In this document: positions 1 to 8,323 of the stretch, one piece after another | Layout: each line of letters starts with the position of its first letter | How positions within the stretch are numbered: the stretch's first letter is position 1 | Source: CAVSVP01 sp963731125 | GTDB lineage: Bacteria; Pseudomonadota; Gammaproteobacteria; Competibacterales; Competibacteraceae | Length of the DNA: 64,000 nucleotides | Assembly: GCA_963731125.1 (NCBI GenBank) | Contig: CAVSVP010000025.1 | Coordinates: forward strand, 30,452-94,451 | Direction of reading: 5' to 3' | Made by a program: the position numbers and the translations under genes | Notes under the pieces: model-generated | What the model saw: the letters and a program-made list of their open reading frames with translations, nothing else | Told to the model about the DNA's origin: nothing | Databases searched by the model: none

Positions 1-13
1 CTCAATCTCTGGC

Positions 14-964
14 TTGAGGATAGTTGAGCCGTTGCTTGCCATTGTCAACTCGTTAGCTCCCGTATTTTTGGTGATTGCTCTGGGTTGGGTGCTTAGACGC
101 AAGCATTTTATCTCGCCGACGGCATTGCAGGACATGACGCAGCTCACCTATTGGGTAGGATTGCCTTGTTTGCTGTTTTATAAAATTACCGTTACAGAAC
201 CGGCGCTGGGTGAAGCGGGAAGCGTGCTGCTAGTCACTGCGGGGGCGACTACCGGAGGTATTTTGTTGAGTTATTCTCTGGCAAAGTGGTTGGGTGTTCC
301 TGGCGCTTCAATGGGTACTTTTGTCCAAGCAGGATTTCGCGGCAACCTGGCCTTCGTGGGATTGCCAGTGGTTATTTATGCTTTTTCTGAGCCAGGGCGC
401 AGTGCTGCTGCAGAAGTCACGGCGCTGCTTGTCTTTGGTCCTATGGTAGTTTTCTATAACGTAGTGGCTGTCTTGGTTCTGCTGTTTAGCCGTGCTGGGA
501 TTAACGGCAAGCTGTTGGGTAAGGTGAGTAAAGAATTACTAACGAATCCCCTGTTTATCGCCTGCCTGGCTGGCGTGCTCTGTTCGCTGATGAGATTGCC
601 GCTGCCGGTCCTTGTCGAGCGCAGCTTAGCGGCCATTGGCCAAATGGCTTTGCCGCTGGCACTGTTGTGTCTTGGTGGTTCCTTGGTGGCCATTCAGATG
701 GGGGGCGGTCTAGTCTGGTCGGCTAACGCTGCTATGATCAAGCTGGTGATAATGCCGTTGTTGGGTTATGGCATCGCCTGGTGGATAAACCTAAGTCCAG
801 AGGGCACACGTATTGCCCTGATCTTGTTGGCTTGTCCTACCGCTACGGTCTCCTATATTTTGGTGAATCAAATTGGTGGTGATGCTGCGCTAGCCGCCGG
901 CGCTATTTTGCTCAGCACCGTGCTGGCGACGTTGCCACTGGCATTGGTGCTGGCGCTGACTTAA
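14..964 (+). CDS. AEC-family (auxin efflux carrier-like) permease
   Basis: Integral inner-membrane protein of the AEC/PIN-type family, which exports small organic or amino acids; the substrate cannot be told from sequence. It is hydrophobic throughout, with about ten membrane segments in two five-helix halves, the usual AEC layout. Length (about 316 aa) and the N-terminal region LAPVFLVIALGWVLRR fit the family. The first in-frame start seen is TTG at 14, but the frame is open to the window edge, so the true start could lie upstream. The gene stands alone, about 190 bases before a plus-strand carboxypeptidase gene. The family call is firm; the substrate is unknown. Confidence 0.85.
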   Translation: MRIVEPLLAIVNSLAPVFLVIALGWVLRRKHFISPTALQDMTQLTYWVGLPCLLFYKITVTEPALGEAGSVLLVTAGATTGGILLSYSLAKWLGVPGASMGTFVQAGFRGNLAFVGLPVVIYAFSEPGRSAAAEVTALLVFGPMVVFYNVVAVLVLLFSRAGINGKLLGKVSKELLTNPLFIACLAGVLCSLMRLPLPVLVERSLAAIGQMALPLALLCLGGSLVAIQMGGGLVWSANAAMIKLVIMPLLGYGIAWWINLSPEGTRIALILLACPTATVSYILVNQIGGDAALAAGAILLSTVLATLPLALVLALT

Positions 965-1161
965 GCCAGCAGATTGGCATCCGTTGGTAATGCAGCTATT
1001 ATAAGCAGAATGCAGAACTTGCTAGTCCAGATCAAGGATTGATGGGCAATCGCCATACTACCTTTAGCCGGTAAATGCGAATGGCAAGTTGTGCGGAAAC
1101 ATCACAGTGAATGTTCACTATGTGCCTATAGTCAATAACAGGGAATCGCAAAGGAATGTCG

Positions 1162-2409
1162 ATGGTTTTGACTCGCACTACGTCTCGTTTCGCTTTTTTT
1201 TTCCTGTATTTCGCAACTTCTGCAGTGTTGCCGTCAGCTGGTAAAGCAGCGCCTTACGCAGCCCTTGTGGTCGAGGTAAAGTCTGAAAAGGTGCTGTTTG
1301 AACAGAATGCTCATCAACTCCGTTATCCAGCTTCACTGACTAAGATGATGACGCTTTACCTGGTTTTTGATGCCTTGGAGCGTAGACGGTTTGCCTTTGA
1401 CCAACGGTTGTCAGTCTCAAAACAGGCCGCAGCGCGTCCGCCGTCGAAATTGGGATTACGAGTTGGAGATACTATCACTGTTGAGCAGGCAATACTGGCG
1501 TTGGTGACGCGTTCGGCGAATGATGTGGCCACCGTAGTTGCTGAGGCGTTGAGTGGATCGGAAACAGCATTTGCACAGCAGATGACCAAGACGGCGCGTG
1601 CTCTAGGAATGCTGCATTCCGTCTTCCGTAATGCTTCTGGTCTTCCCGACGTTCGTCAAGTTACTTCTGCCTGGGATATGTTTCGGTTGGCCAAGGCGCT
1701 GCAGGAGAATTTTCCTAATTATTATCAGTACTTTGCAACGACTAATTTCGTATATCGTAACAGAAATTACCGTAATCATAATCGCCTGCTTACTAGTTAT
1801 ACAGGTACCGATGGGATAAAAACCGGCTATATCCGCGCCTCGGGTTATAATCTCGTCGCTTCCACACACCGAAATGGATGGCATATCATCGGTATCGTTT
1901 TTGGCGGCGAGACAGCTAAAGCACGTAATACTCATATGCAGGCCATTTTAGATCGAGGCTTTGTGCAGCTGGCGACGGAGCGTTCCGATACCGATGTGGT
2001 TTATAGGAACAACCCGCTGACTTTGATTGCAAAGGGCAGATTAGCTAAAGCGATGCCTCGCGATAAGCAACCGGGTAAAATTTTGCCAGGGGTCACGCGT
2101 CGCCTTTCTGCAGAGGATGAAGGAAGCTATGACCCGCCCAAGGAGTTAAATTCGTCTTCGCCGAGCTGGAGGGTACAGGTAGGAACTTTTTCCCGAGTTG
2201 CTAGTGCTAAGCAACGGGTTTTTGAAGCAATGCGCGCTGCGCCTGCTTTATTGTCACGTGAGCACGCCAATATTGTACCGTTACAGCAGCGGGGGCAGGC
2301 TTTGTTCCGTGCTCGTTTTGATGGCCTTAGCCAGGCTGAGGCCGGAGCTGCATGCCAGATATTGCAACAGCAGCAGATTGACTGCTTATTGCTGGCGCCA
2401 ACTGGCTAA
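1162..2409 (+). CDS. D-alanyl-D-alanine carboxypeptidase (PBP5/6 family) with C-terminal SPOR domain
   Basis: Periplasmic peptidoglycan D,D-carboxypeptidase of the S11 family, which trims pentapeptide stems. A signal-like hydrophobic stretch covers about residues 8-28. All three active-site motifs are present: SxxK in ASLTKM, SxN in RSAND, and KTG in GIKTGY. The last 80 residues (from about SSPSWRVQVGTF) look like a SPOR domain, which binds denuded glycan at the division septum; this pairing is less common than the PBP5 membrane anchor. The upstream ATG at 1156 abuts the AAGGA at 1151-1155, whereas ATG 1162 has a 6-base spacer, so 1162 is preferred. It converges on gshA. Confidence 0.9.
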   Translation: MVLTRTTSRFAFFFLYFATSAVLPSAGKAAPYAALVVEVKSEKVLFEQNAHQLRYPASLTKMMTLYLVFDALERRRFAFDQRLSVSKQAAARPPSKLGLRVGDTITVEQAILALVTRSANDVATVVAEALSGSETAFAQQMTKTARALGMLHSVFRNASGLPDVRQVTSAWDMFRLAKALQENFPNYYQYFATTNFVYRNRNYRNHNRLLTSYTGTDGIKTGYIRASGYNLVASTHRNGWHIIGIVFGGETAKARNTHMQAILDRGFVQLATERSDTDVVYRNNPLTLIAKGRLAKAMPRDKQPGKILPGVTRRLSAEDEGSYDPPKELNSSSPSWRVQVGTFSRVASAKQRVFEAMRAAPALLSREHANIVPLQQRGQALFRARFDGLSQAEAGAACQILQQQQIDCLLLAPTG

Positions 2410-2436
2410 AGCCTGTCTAATCATCAGTGACTGAGA

Positions 2437-4020
2437 CTAGCGTTGTGCAAAATAGCGCTTTAAATACTCAGCAAATGGAAGCGTGTCCGGGGTTTCCATG
2501 TCTTGCTGGCGTTGCCAAGATTGCCTGGCTGTTTCCAGAAAAAACGCTTCCCGCTCAAAATTGGGTGATAACAATTTAAAGTAATTCTGGTGTTGCTCCG
2601 ACAGCCGCTTAGCGAAATGGAAGAAAGGTTCTTGATGTTCATGCATCTCAGCCAGTATTCTGGCTGATGGTGTTAGCTCGGACTCGACAATGGCGGCTTT
2701 CTGATGTTGTAACGCATTTGCATAAGGTTGATTCTCTTCTCCAGCGTCCAGTGCTTCGCAAAATCCTTCCATGGCTATCATGATGTCCATGGCCCATGTG
2801 CTGAGGGGAATGCGTTTTCCATTACGGTGCAGGCGCAGCGCAGGATCTCGACCGCGATTTGCCGTGGCTATTTGGTTGTCGTCAATCTCTCTGCGTTCCT
2901 CATCGCTAATCAGAGGACTTTCATGGAACAGGCAGAATACGAGGAAGGCTTCTAGAAAGCGTAGCGTATCCTCAGGAATACCCATGGGATCAAAAGCGTT
3001 GACGTCCAGAGAACGCAGCTCCACGTACTGTACCCCTCTACGTTGCAGGGCGAGAATGGGTTTCTCATCCTCCAGGGGAATCTGTTTAGGACGCATGGAA
3101 CTGTAATATTCATTTTCGATCTGCAGGATATTAGCATTAAGCTGCCGATATTCCCCGTTTACAACAACGCCTAACTTTTCGTAAGGCGGACAGGGAGTTT
3201 CGATGGCCCAAGTGAGACTGGCGATATATTCGTCAAGATTATTGTAAGAAATAGCTAAACCGCATGCTTTTTCACTTTTGTTCGTATAACCAATATCGCT
3301 TATCCGTAAGGAGGTGGCATAGGGTTGGTAGTAGGTATTTGCATCCAATTCCGCTAGATTAGTAGTTTTGCCAGCGAGAAAGGATTTACAGACAGCGGGT
3401 GAAGCGCCAAACAGATAGGGAATTAACCAGCCGAAACGTTGTAAATTGCGAATAAGCGCAAAATAGGCATTGGAACGGAAAGTTTGCAGGGGCTGGTGGT
3501 TACCTTCGAATTCTTGGAAAAGTGGCCAGAAGTCCTCAGGTAAGGAATAGTTGAAATGAACGCCGGCGATGACTTGCATCATCCGCCCATAACGGTAGCC
3601 TAAGCCACGCCGATAAACATGCTTCATAAAGCCGGCATTTGAAGAGCCATACCAGGCGATCGGAATACTGCGCTCGCCAGCAACGACACAAGGCATGCTG
3701 GTAACCCATAGCATCTCCTGGTTCACCTGCCGATAGACAAACTGATGAATGTCGCTTAAGAACTGCAATGCCTGTGTGGGATTAGGAAAAGGGGGTGTGA
3801 TAAATTCCAGTAGGGCTTCAGAATAATCCGTGGTGATGTAAGGATGCGTTAGGGCAGAACCCAGTACGGCCGGGTGAGGCGTTTGGGCAATATGACCATC
3901 GGGCGCAACCCGCAAGGTTTCTTTCTCAAGACCAATGCGGCCGCCCTTAAGCAGTCTCTGTTGATTCGCATTAAGAAATCGGGTGAGACGTTGTTCAGCA
4001 AGTTGAAACAAGGTAGTCAA
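2437..4020 (-). CDS. gshA: glutamate-cysteine ligase
   Basis: Catalyses ATP-dependent joining of glutamate and cysteine, the first and rate-limiting step of glutathione synthesis, in the cytosol. The 527-aa length matches the proteobacterial GshA type. The N-terminal GRIGLEKETLRV region carries the glutamate-binding and metal-binding Glu cluster of the family, and the middle part (GLGYRYGRMMQVIAGVHFNYS) is characteristic. Translation appears to start at a TTG codon; no ATG occurs nearby in frame and the family N-terminus begins here. It is a single gene, converging with the D,D-carboxypeptidase gene and diverging from the exbB-like gene. gshB is not in the window. Confidence 0.95.
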   Translation of the reverse strand: MTTLFQLAEQRLTRFLNANQQRLLKGGRIGLEKETLRVAPDGHIAQTPHPAVLGSALTHPYITTDYSEALLEFITPPFPNPTQALQFLSDIHQFVYRQVNQEMLWVTSMPCVVAGERSIPIAWYGSSNAGFMKHVYRRGLGYRYGRMMQVIAGVHFNYSLPEDFWPLFQEFEGNHQPLQTFRSNAYFALIRNLQRFGWLIPYLFGASPAVCKSFLAGKTTNLAELDANTYYQPYATSLRISDIGYTNKSEKACGLAISYNNLDEYIASLTWAIETPCPPYEKLGVVVNGEYRQLNANILQIENEYYSSMRPKQIPLEDEKPILALQRRGVQYVELRSLDVNAFDPMGIPEDTLRFLEAFLVFCLFHESPLISDEERREIDDNQIATANRGRDPALRLHRNGKRIPLSTWAMDIMIAMEGFCEALDAGEENQPYANALQHQKAAIVESELTPSARILAEMHEHQEPFFHFAKRLSEQHQNYFKLLSPNFEREAFFLETARQSWQRQQDMETPDTLPFAEYLKRYFAQR

Positions 4021-4201
4021 GTCTCGTATTGGTAGTGGTCAACATAGATGAAAATAGAATGCCTCAATATCGTATTCTATCATGGAGAATCATGGGCATT
4101 CTCCATCACAGGGGTTTGTAGTGCGGTCGCCAAGCTACGCCCGACTTTGCAAATGCAGTATTATGCGGTGGCTTTTCCATAGCAACAGTGAAGAGGATGA
4201 A

Positions 4202-4822
4202 GTGATAGAGGTGATTAAAGCCGGAGGCTGGTTAATGTGGCCGATTATTGCCTGTTCGGTGATTGCTCTGGCCATTATCATAGAACGATTTTGGTCTTTG
4301 CGGCGCCAGCGTGTGTTGCCTGGCGGACTGGTTAAGGCGCTGCGCACGTGGGCCAAGGTGGGTAAGATTCCTGAAATCAATTTGGATTCCATGGCGGTAA
4401 AATCGCCATTAGGGCGGGTCGTAGTGGCGGGTCTTTTGAGTCGTGAACAGGGCCGAGAGATTGTTAAAGAAAGTATTGAAGATACAGGTCGCCGTGTGGT
4501 TCACGAGTTGGAACGTTTTCTTAATATGCTGGGCACGATTGCCACTATTACTCCATTGCTGGGATTATTAGGTACCGTGGTCGGCATGATTGATGTTTTT
4601 ACCGTAATATCGGTGCAAGGTACCGGGGACGCCGAACTTTTGGCCGGCGGTATTTCCCAAGCGCTAATCACCACGGCTGCTGGCCTTACCGTAGCCATTC
4701 CCAGTTTGCTCTTTTACCGGTACTTTTGCGGTAAAGTTGATGAATTAGTGGTGAGAATGGAAGAGGAGGCCATCCGCTTGGTGGATGTTATCCATATGAG
4801 TACGCTGAGGGAAAGACCATGA
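4202..4822 (+). CDS. exbB: MotA/TolQ/ExbB proton-channel family protein
   Basis: Inner-membrane subunit of an ExbB/ExbD-type proton-driven motor that energises outer-membrane transport through TonB-like partners. Three membrane helices are visible: one near residues 10-30 (AGGWLMWPIIACSVIALA) and two in the C-terminal half, with the conserved GLLGTVVGM loop. The frame is open from 4082, but the family N-terminus and a GAGG ribosome-binding site at 4193-4196 point to GTG at 4202 (206 aa). The stop overlaps the start of the exbD-like gene by 4 bases (ATGA). Position just before lpxK is common in gammaproteobacteria, where the pair accompanies LPS genes. Which TonB partner it serves is not shown. 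Confidence 0.88.
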   Translation: MIEVIKAGGWLMWPIIACSVIALAIIIERFWSLRRQRVLPGGLVKALRTWAKVGKIPEINLDSMAVKSPLGRVVVAGLLSREQGREIVKESIEDTGRRVVHELERFLNMLGTIATITPLLGLLGTVVGMIDVFTVISVQGTGDAELLAGGISQALITTAAGLTVAIPSLLFYRYFCGKVDELVVRMEEEAIRLVDVIHMSTLRERP

Positions 4823-5265
4823 ACTTACGCCCAAGTCGCCGGTTAGAACCAGATGTTAATCTTACCCCTCTGATCGATGTCGTCTTTTTACTGTTGATTT
4901 TTTTTATGGTGTCTACGACCTTTCGTAAGGAATCCGAGCTTAAAATCGATTTGCCTGAGGCTTCTCCACAGCCGTCGACCGTTGCCGAACAACAGCCGCT
5001 GGAGATTGCTATCGATGCGAGCGGACGCTATTTTATTAATGGTCAAGCACTTGCCGATGAGCAGGCGGAGACCCTGAAAGAAGCGCTGGCTAAACAAGCG
5101 GATATCCGCCGTGATGAAAGCCTCATCATTCGCGCTGACGCTGAAACCCCGCATCAAGCGGTAGTGACCGCGATGGACGTCGCCGGCCAACTCGGATTTA
5201 AACACCTTGCTATTCCGACGCTTCGACAACCCAATGATCGGCATGAATCAGTATCGGATAAGTAA
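4819..5265 (+). CDS. exbD: ExbD/TolR family biopolymer transport protein
   Basis: Partner of the preceding ExbB-like protein. It has a short cytosolic N-terminus, one membrane helix near residues 18-38, and a periplasmic domain. The family's essential Asp is visible in LTPLIDVVFLLLIFF. At 148 aa it is of usual length. Translation is coupled to the upstream gene through ATGA overlap. lpxK follows after 3 bases, so these genes almost certainly form one transcript with lpxK, the Trm112-like gene and kdsB. Confidence 0.9.
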   Translation: MNLRPSRRLEPDVNLTPLIDVVFLLLIFFMVSTTFRKESELKIDLPEASPQPSTVAEQQPLEIAIDASGRYFINGQALADEQAETLKEALAKQADIRRDESLIIRADAETPHQAVVTAMDVAGQLGFKHLAIPTLRQPNDRHESVSDK

Positions 5266-5268
5266 ATA

Positions 5269-6276
5269 ATGCGGCGTTTCGAGCGCTACTGGTACTCAAT
5301 TAATGTGTTGTCGATACTGCTTTGGCCGCTTAGCCTACTCTATTGCGCGGCCGTTACACTTCGCCGCCTTGCTTATCGCTGGGGTGTGTTGAGAAGCCGC
5401 CATATGGATGTGCCGGTTATCATCGTTGGTAATATCACTGTGGGAGGCACGGGGAAAACGCCTCTAATTATTCGTTTGGCGACAGTATTGCGAGAGGCCG
5501 GTTACCGGCCGGGTATTATCAGCCGTGGTTATCTAGGACAGTCTTCCAGCTGGCCATGCCGGGTTGAGGCGGAGAGTGATCCCTTACAAGTCGGGGATGA
5601 ACCCGTTTTGATAGCTCGCCACAGCCGTTGCCCGGTAGTCGTGGATCCTGACCGGGTCGCTGCAGCGCACACCCTGCTTAGGGATTACGATTGTGATGTA
5701 CTCCTCGCTGACGATGGTCTACAACACTATCGCCTGGCTCGGGACATTGAAATTGCGGTTATTGATGGAGCCCGGCAGTTCGGTAACGGGGCTTGCCTAC
5801 CGGCAGGACCATTACGGGAACCGGCAGGACGTCTGCGCACAGTGGATTTTGTCGTAAGTCATGGAGCAGCAGCCCGAGAAGAACAATACCGGATGACCCT
5901 GATTGGCGAGCGTGCCGTTAATATCAACGATCCCTATGTCAGCTGTTCCTTGGAGGGATTCCGTGGTGGATTGGTTCATGCGGTGGCCGGCATCGGTGAT
6001 CCGTGGCGGTTTTTTGACTTCCTAAAGGAGCGGGGTATTCGTACCCTAAACCATGCTTTTCCTGATCATTACCGATTTACCGCCGCTGATTTGGCGTTCA
6101 AGGATGAGCTATCGGTGCTGATGACAGAGAAAGATGCAGTAAAATGTCAGCGTCTAGTCCAGGATGATCGGTTTTGGTATATACCGGTTGAGGCACAGAT
6201 TGATCCTGCTTTAGAACGGAAAGTTCTTGCGCGACTAACCCGCCATTCCAAAGCGGGTGTCAAGACTGACAAATAG
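5269..6276 (+). CDS. lpxK: tetraacyldisaccharide 4'-kinase
   Basis: Phosphorylates the 4' position of the tetraacyl-disaccharide 1-phosphate to give lipid IVA, the sixth step of lipid A synthesis, at the cytosolic face of the inner membrane. An N-terminal hydrophobic helix is followed by the Walker A motif in GNITVGGTGKTPL (about residue 50-62) and a DDGLQHYRL motif typical of LpxK. At 335 aa the length is normal. It lies in a run with the ExbBD pair, a Trm112-like protein and KdsB, a conserved lipid A/KDO neighbourhood. Confidence 0.96.
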   Translation: MRRFERYWYSINVLSILLWPLSLLYCAAVTLRRLAYRWGVLRSRHMDVPVIIVGNITVGGTGKTPLIIRLATVLREAGYRPGIISRGYLGQSSSWPCRVEAESDPLQVGDEPVLIARHSRCPVVVDPDRVAAAHTLLRDYDCDVLLADDGLQHYRLARDIEIAVIDGARQFGNGACLPAGPLREPAGRLRTVDFVVSHGAAAREEQYRMTLIGERAVNINDPYVSCSLEGFRGGLVHAVAGIGDPWRFFDFLKERGIRTLNHAFPDHYRFTAADLAFKDELSVLMTEKDAVKCQRLVQDDRFWYIPVEAQIDPALERKVLARLTRHSKAGVKTDK

Positions 6277-6289
6277 CGAGCGTTGTAAA

Positions 6290-6469
6290 ATGGATAAGAA
6301 ACTTTTAGATATTTTAGTTTGTCCAGTGACCAAGGCACCTTTGGTCTACAATAAGGAACGTCAAGAACTTGTCTGCAAGGCAAGCCGCTTGGCCTATCCG
6401 ATTCGTAAGGGAACGCCAGTGATGCTGGAATCGGAGGCGCGGCGTCTGGCTGATGATGAAGAGGTTTAG
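6290..6469 (+). CDS. Trm112-like zinc-ribbon protein (YcaR type)
   Basis: A 59-aa protein with the family opening MDKKLLDILVCPVTKAPL. In Trm112 homologues this small fold activates methyltransferases; the role of bacterial YcaR is not settled. Only part of the CxxC pairs is kept (one Cys in VCPVTK, one in ELVCKA), as in many bacterial members. An in-frame TTG upstream exists, but ATG 6290 gives the family start. It sits between lpxK and kdsB, the usual position for ycaR. Confidence 0.88.
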   Translation: MDKKLLDILVCPVTKAPLVYNKERQELVCKASRLAYPIRKGTPVMLESEARRLADDEEV

Positions 6470-6475
6470 GCTCTG

Positions 6476-7252
6476 ATGGAGTTTAGGGTCGCTATTCCTG
6501 CACGTTATGCTTCGACCCGTTTGCCCGGCAAACCGCTGCGGATAATTGCCGAATATCCTATGCTTGAGCACGTGTACCGAAGAGCGGTAGCGAGTGGTGC
6601 AAAGGAGGTGATCATTGCTACCGATGACTTCCGAATTTGCTCCATCGCCCAGGGCTTTGGGGCTGACGTTTGTATGACCGCTGTTGAGCACACGTCCGGT
6701 ACTGACCGTTTGGCCGAAGTGGCCACTTTGCGGGGCTGGTCGGATGAGACGATTGTTGTTAATTTGCAAGGCGATGAACCCCTGATGCCATCTTCCCTGC
6801 TACGGCAGGTGGCGGTAGGCTTGGATAACCATCCCGTGGCGGGGATTGCTACGCTTTGTACGCGCATTTACAGTGCCGGAGAGCTTTTTAATGGACACAT
6901 CGTCAAGGTGGTAAGAGATGCTCAGGGATATGCTTTATACTTTAGCCGTGCACCAATCCCCTATCACCGTGACGAGTTTGTCAAAGAGAGCGACTATCCG
7001 CCTGCCATACTTCCCAGCGCCGACTATTTTCGCCATATCGGCCTGTATGCCTACCGAGCCGGGGAACTAAGGCGTTATGCCCAACTACCACCTTGTCAAC
7101 TAGAGCAAGCTGAGGCCTTAGAGCAGCTGCGGGCGCTTTGGCACGGCATGCGCATTTATGTCGGAGAAGCGAGCGAAGCTCCACCGGCAGGAGTTGATAC
7201 AGAAAGCGATTTGGCGCGGGTGGAAGCCTGCCTAGCGGCCAGTGATGGCTGA
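6476..7252 (+). CDS. kdsB: 3-deoxy-manno-octulosonate cytidylyltransferase
   Basis: Activates KDO with CTP to form CMP-KDO, the donor used by KDO transferase when the LPS inner core is built. The nucleotide-binding start IPARYASTRLPGKPL and later motifs VVNLQGDEPL and SRAPIPYHRD are diagnostic. At 258 aa it has normal length. It is the last gene of the exbB-exbD-lpxK-Trm112-kdsB run and converges on a small minus-strand gene. Work with waaF/waaC/waaG/waaP at 35-39 kb is expected. Confidence 0.97.
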   Translation: MEFRVAIPARYASTRLPGKPLRIIAEYPMLEHVYRRAVASGAKEVIIATDDFRICSIAQGFGADVCMTAVEHTSGTDRLAEVATLRGWSDETIVVNLQGDEPLMPSSLLRQVAVGLDNHPVAGIATLCTRIYSAGELFNGHIVKVVRDAQGYALYFSRAPIPYHRDEFVKESDYPPAILPSADYFRHIGLYAYRAGELRRYAQLPPCQLEQAEALEQLRALWHGMRIYVGEASEAPPAGVDTESDLARVEACLAASDG

Positions 7253-7293
7253 GCCATGGAGAAAGCGACCATCAGCCTGGGCAACTTGACATG

Positions 7294-7569
7294 CTAAGAC
7301 AGCCACCGGGCCAGCTCCGGCAGAGCGGGATTGAGGCCATCACGTCGGGGATTAAGCAGAGGTACGGTGAAGACGCGAGGCACTCGGCGGTTGGCTTCAC
7401 CGTATTGATTGGTTTGGATGACTTTACCTTCATTGCAATCTTGGAGAACCAGTTGCGGTCCTTCAGCCAAAATTTCTATGACACGGCAGGTTATCCCTTG
7501 ATACGTTAGGTTTCTGCCAATGAGCTGGCGTAACATGTCGGGATGAATTAACGATACAGTGTTGTCCAT
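7294..7569 (-). CDS. small hypothetical protein, 91 aa
   Basis: Not recognised. The frame is longer, but the ATG at 7569 gives a compact globular-looking protein starting MDNTVSLIHPDMLRQLIGR with no membrane segment and a C-terminal half rich in Arg/Asn/Pro (VFTVPLLNPRR). The alternating hydrophobic pattern (TCRVIEILAEGPQLVLQD) suggests a small beta-barrel-like domain. It is oriented away from the tyrosine phosphatase gene and converges with kdsB. Upstream start codons would overlap the phosphatase gene antisense, so they are unlikely. No function is inferred. Confidence 0.55.
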   Translation of the reverse strand: MDNTVSLIHPDMLRQLIGRNLTYQGITCRVIEILAEGPQLVLQDCNEGKVIQTNQYGEANRRVPRVFTVPLLNPRRDGLNPALPELARWLS

Positions 7570-7636
7570 AATGTGGTCGAAGTTTATGCGGCTTACCCAG
7601 GACATTTTGCATTTTACACAAAATAGGCCCAGCGAG

Positions 7637-8131
7637 ATGCCTGCCAACGTGTTAACCAAAATTTTATTCGTGTGCATGGGCAACATTTGCCGCTCCCCTA
7701 TGGCAGAAGGCGCTTTCCGGCGCATGCTGGAGGATGTGGGTTTAGCCGATAAAATATATATAGACTCGGCGGGTACGCATTCCTATCACGAAGGGTCTAC
7801 GCCGGATATGCGCGGTCAAGCCGTTGCTCAGCGCCGCGGCGTGGACTTGAAAGCTATCCGCGCTAGACGGATAGTCGATGCAGACTTTGCGACTTTTGAT
7901 TACCTGTTGGCTATGGATAGAGACAACTATGAGTATCTGCTCACGCTATGTCGCCAACCCGAACATCGGGAAAAAATTCAATTATTCTTGGATTATGCGC
8001 CCGGACTTGCGGAACGCGAAGTTCCCGACCCCTATTATGGCGGATTAAGCGGTTTCGAAAGGGTGATGGACCTAGTGGAAGAAGGAGCCGAAGGACTGCT
8101 GCTACATATTCGCGAGCGTTTCCGCATCTGA
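7637..8131 (+). CDS. low-molecular-weight protein-tyrosine phosphatase
   Basis: Cytosolic phosphatase of the LMW-PTP/arsenate reductase-like fold. The P-loop CX5R(S) is intact near the N-terminus (VCMGNICRSP), and the general-acid Asp is in the C-terminal VPDPYYGG. At 164 aa it is the size of soluble LMW-PTPs. The ATG at 7637 is chosen because it lies just before the first beta strand (LTKILFV); longer in-frame starts would overlap the neighbouring minus-strand gene. No kinase of the Wzc type is adjacent, so a capsule role cannot be claimed. Confidence 0.9.
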   Translation: MPANVLTKILFVCMGNICRSPMAEGAFRRMLEDVGLADKIYIDSAGTHSYHEGSTPDMRGQAVAQRRGVDLKAIRARRIVDADFATFDYLLAMDRDNYEYLLTLCRQPEHREKIQLFLDYAPGLAEREVPDPYYGGLSGFERVMDLVEEGAEGLLLHIRERFRI

Positions 8132-8323
8132 GTGAAAAATGCTCAGTTGGTTCGTTTGCCGGGTTGCACTGCACAAGGTAGGCTGACACTAGCAAAACCG
8201 CGAAGCCTACGAAAAAAACGCAGCAATAGAAGGCACATGGAGTAAAACGGTGTGCGCTTCTGTCGTAGACTTCCCCGCTAAAGAGTTTGTGCTAAAGAGC
8301 TTGTGGCATTAACTGTACGTTGT